In this document: positions 5,153 through 5,504 of the stretch, piece after piece | Layout: each line of letters begins with the position of its first letter | Position numbering within the stretch: the first letter of the stretch is position 1 | Source: Candidatus Woesearchaeota archaeon | Lineage (GTDB): Archaea > Nanobdellota > Nanobdellia > Woesearchaeales > GW2011-AR4 | Assembly: GCA_016185915.1 (NCBI GenBank) | Contig: JACPMP010000136.1 | Coordinates: forward strand, 1-5,504 | Length of the DNA: 5,504 nt | Reading direction: 5' to 3' | Translations under genes and position numbers: made by a program | Notes under the pieces: generated by a model | What the model was told of the DNA's origin: nothing | What the model saw: the letters and a program-made list of their open reading frames with translations, nothing else | Databases searched by the model: none

Positions 5153-5504
5153 ATGGGGCTTGAAGCATTAAAGGAAGAAATATTGAATAGTGCAAAAGAG
5201 CAAGCAAACTCTCTTATTGCAGAAGCCAGAAAAGAAGCTAACAGAACAATGAAAGAAGCAGAGAAGAAAATTGAGGAAATGAAAGAAAAAAGTGACATAG
5301 AAACAAAAAAAATGCTTGATGCAATCAAAAGGCAGGAATTAGCGTCTGCAGAGCTTGAGAATAAAAAAATACTTCTTGAAGCTAAAAAACAAATTATTGA
5401 GAGTGTTTTTATTGAGGCAAAGAAAAGACTTGAAAACTTAGATGACAAAAAAAGAGAATCTTATCTAAAAAAACTGCTTGAAAAGGCAAAAAATGACATT
5501 GAAA
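5153..5504 (+). CDS. atpE: A-type ATP synthase subunit E, N-terminal part (peripheral stalk)
   Basis: Subunit E is the partner of H in the peripheral stalk; its C-terminal domain caps the catalytic A/B head. The frame is open from ATG 5153 to the right edge: 117 codons of an expected 190-200, so the C-terminal globular domain is mostly missing. Residues 1-60 are a charged coiled coil (KEQANSLIAEARKEANRTMK). Residues 62-86 hold the family hallmark ASAELE...ILLEAKKQIIESVF, where the coiled coil enters the globular domain. It lies 16 bases after subunit K with no clear Shine-Dalgarno site, so it probably depends on ribosomes arriving from K. Subunit C should follow outside the window. The symbol follows archaeal V/A-type usage and is not the F-type atpE (c subunit). 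Confidence 0.9.
   Translation, partial: MGLEALKEEILNSAKEQANSLIAEARKEANRTMKEAEKKIEEMKEKSDIETKKMLDAIKRQELASAELENKKILLEAKKQIIESVFIEAKKRLENLDDKKRESYLKKLLEKAKNDIE

Noticed and set aside
4863..5448. Long antisense open frames (114 and 111 codons) opposite subunits K and E
   Set aside because: They are mirror images of well-recognised ATPase genes on the plus strand and show low-complexity Ser/Phe-rich translations typical of shadows of Lys/Glu-rich helices.
1..5504. CRISPR array, insertion sequence, integrase or attachment site next to the tRNA
   Set aside because: No regularly spaced repeats, no transposase-like frame, no inverted termini, and no duplicated tRNA 3' end were found by eye in the window.

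Overview
The window is from an AT-rich archaeal chromosome. This rests on several things. There is a GatE-type (archaea-only) Glu-tRNA(Gln) amidotransferase subunit. There is an A-type (V/A-ATPase) operon in the archaeal order H-I-K-E. TATA boxes lie about 25 bases upstream of inferred transcription starts, Shine-Dalgarno sites are of the GGAGGTGAT type, and a tRNA gene is interrupted by small introns with bulge-helix-bulge-like junctions. Low GC, a compact layout, a shortened GatE and multiple non-canonical tRNA introns would fit a DPANN-type lineage, but that placement is inference.

Layout. Positions 1-317 hold the start of a minus-strand gene for a small multi-pass membrane protein of unknown function, cut by the window edge. 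Positions 318-591 are non-coding and AT-rich, carrying divergent promoter elements. Positions 637-2070 (open frame back to 592) encode GatE, which lacks the AspRS-like insertion domain of the studied homologues. Positions 2128-2370 encode an 80-residue protein with a possible PC4-like fold. Convergent with it, on the minus strand at 2389-2528, is the most interesting element: a tRNA-Arg(CCU) gene whose 75-nt mature sequence is split by two introns, 34 nt in the D-loop and 31 nt between positions 53 and 54 of the T arm. From 2668 to the right edge runs the A-type ATPase operon on the plus strand: subunit H (peripheral stalk), I (membrane stator with the essential arginine), K (c-ring proteolipid) and the N-terminal part of E (peripheral stalk). 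Subunits C, F, A, B and D would be expected just beyond the edge.

Functionally, GatE and tRNA-Arg belong to translation: GatE makes Gln-tRNA(Gln) by transamidation with GatD, which is not in this window. The ATPase genes supply membrane energy coupling. No mobile element, CRISPR array or defence system is visible. The standout features are the doubly interrupted tRNA and the shortened GatE.
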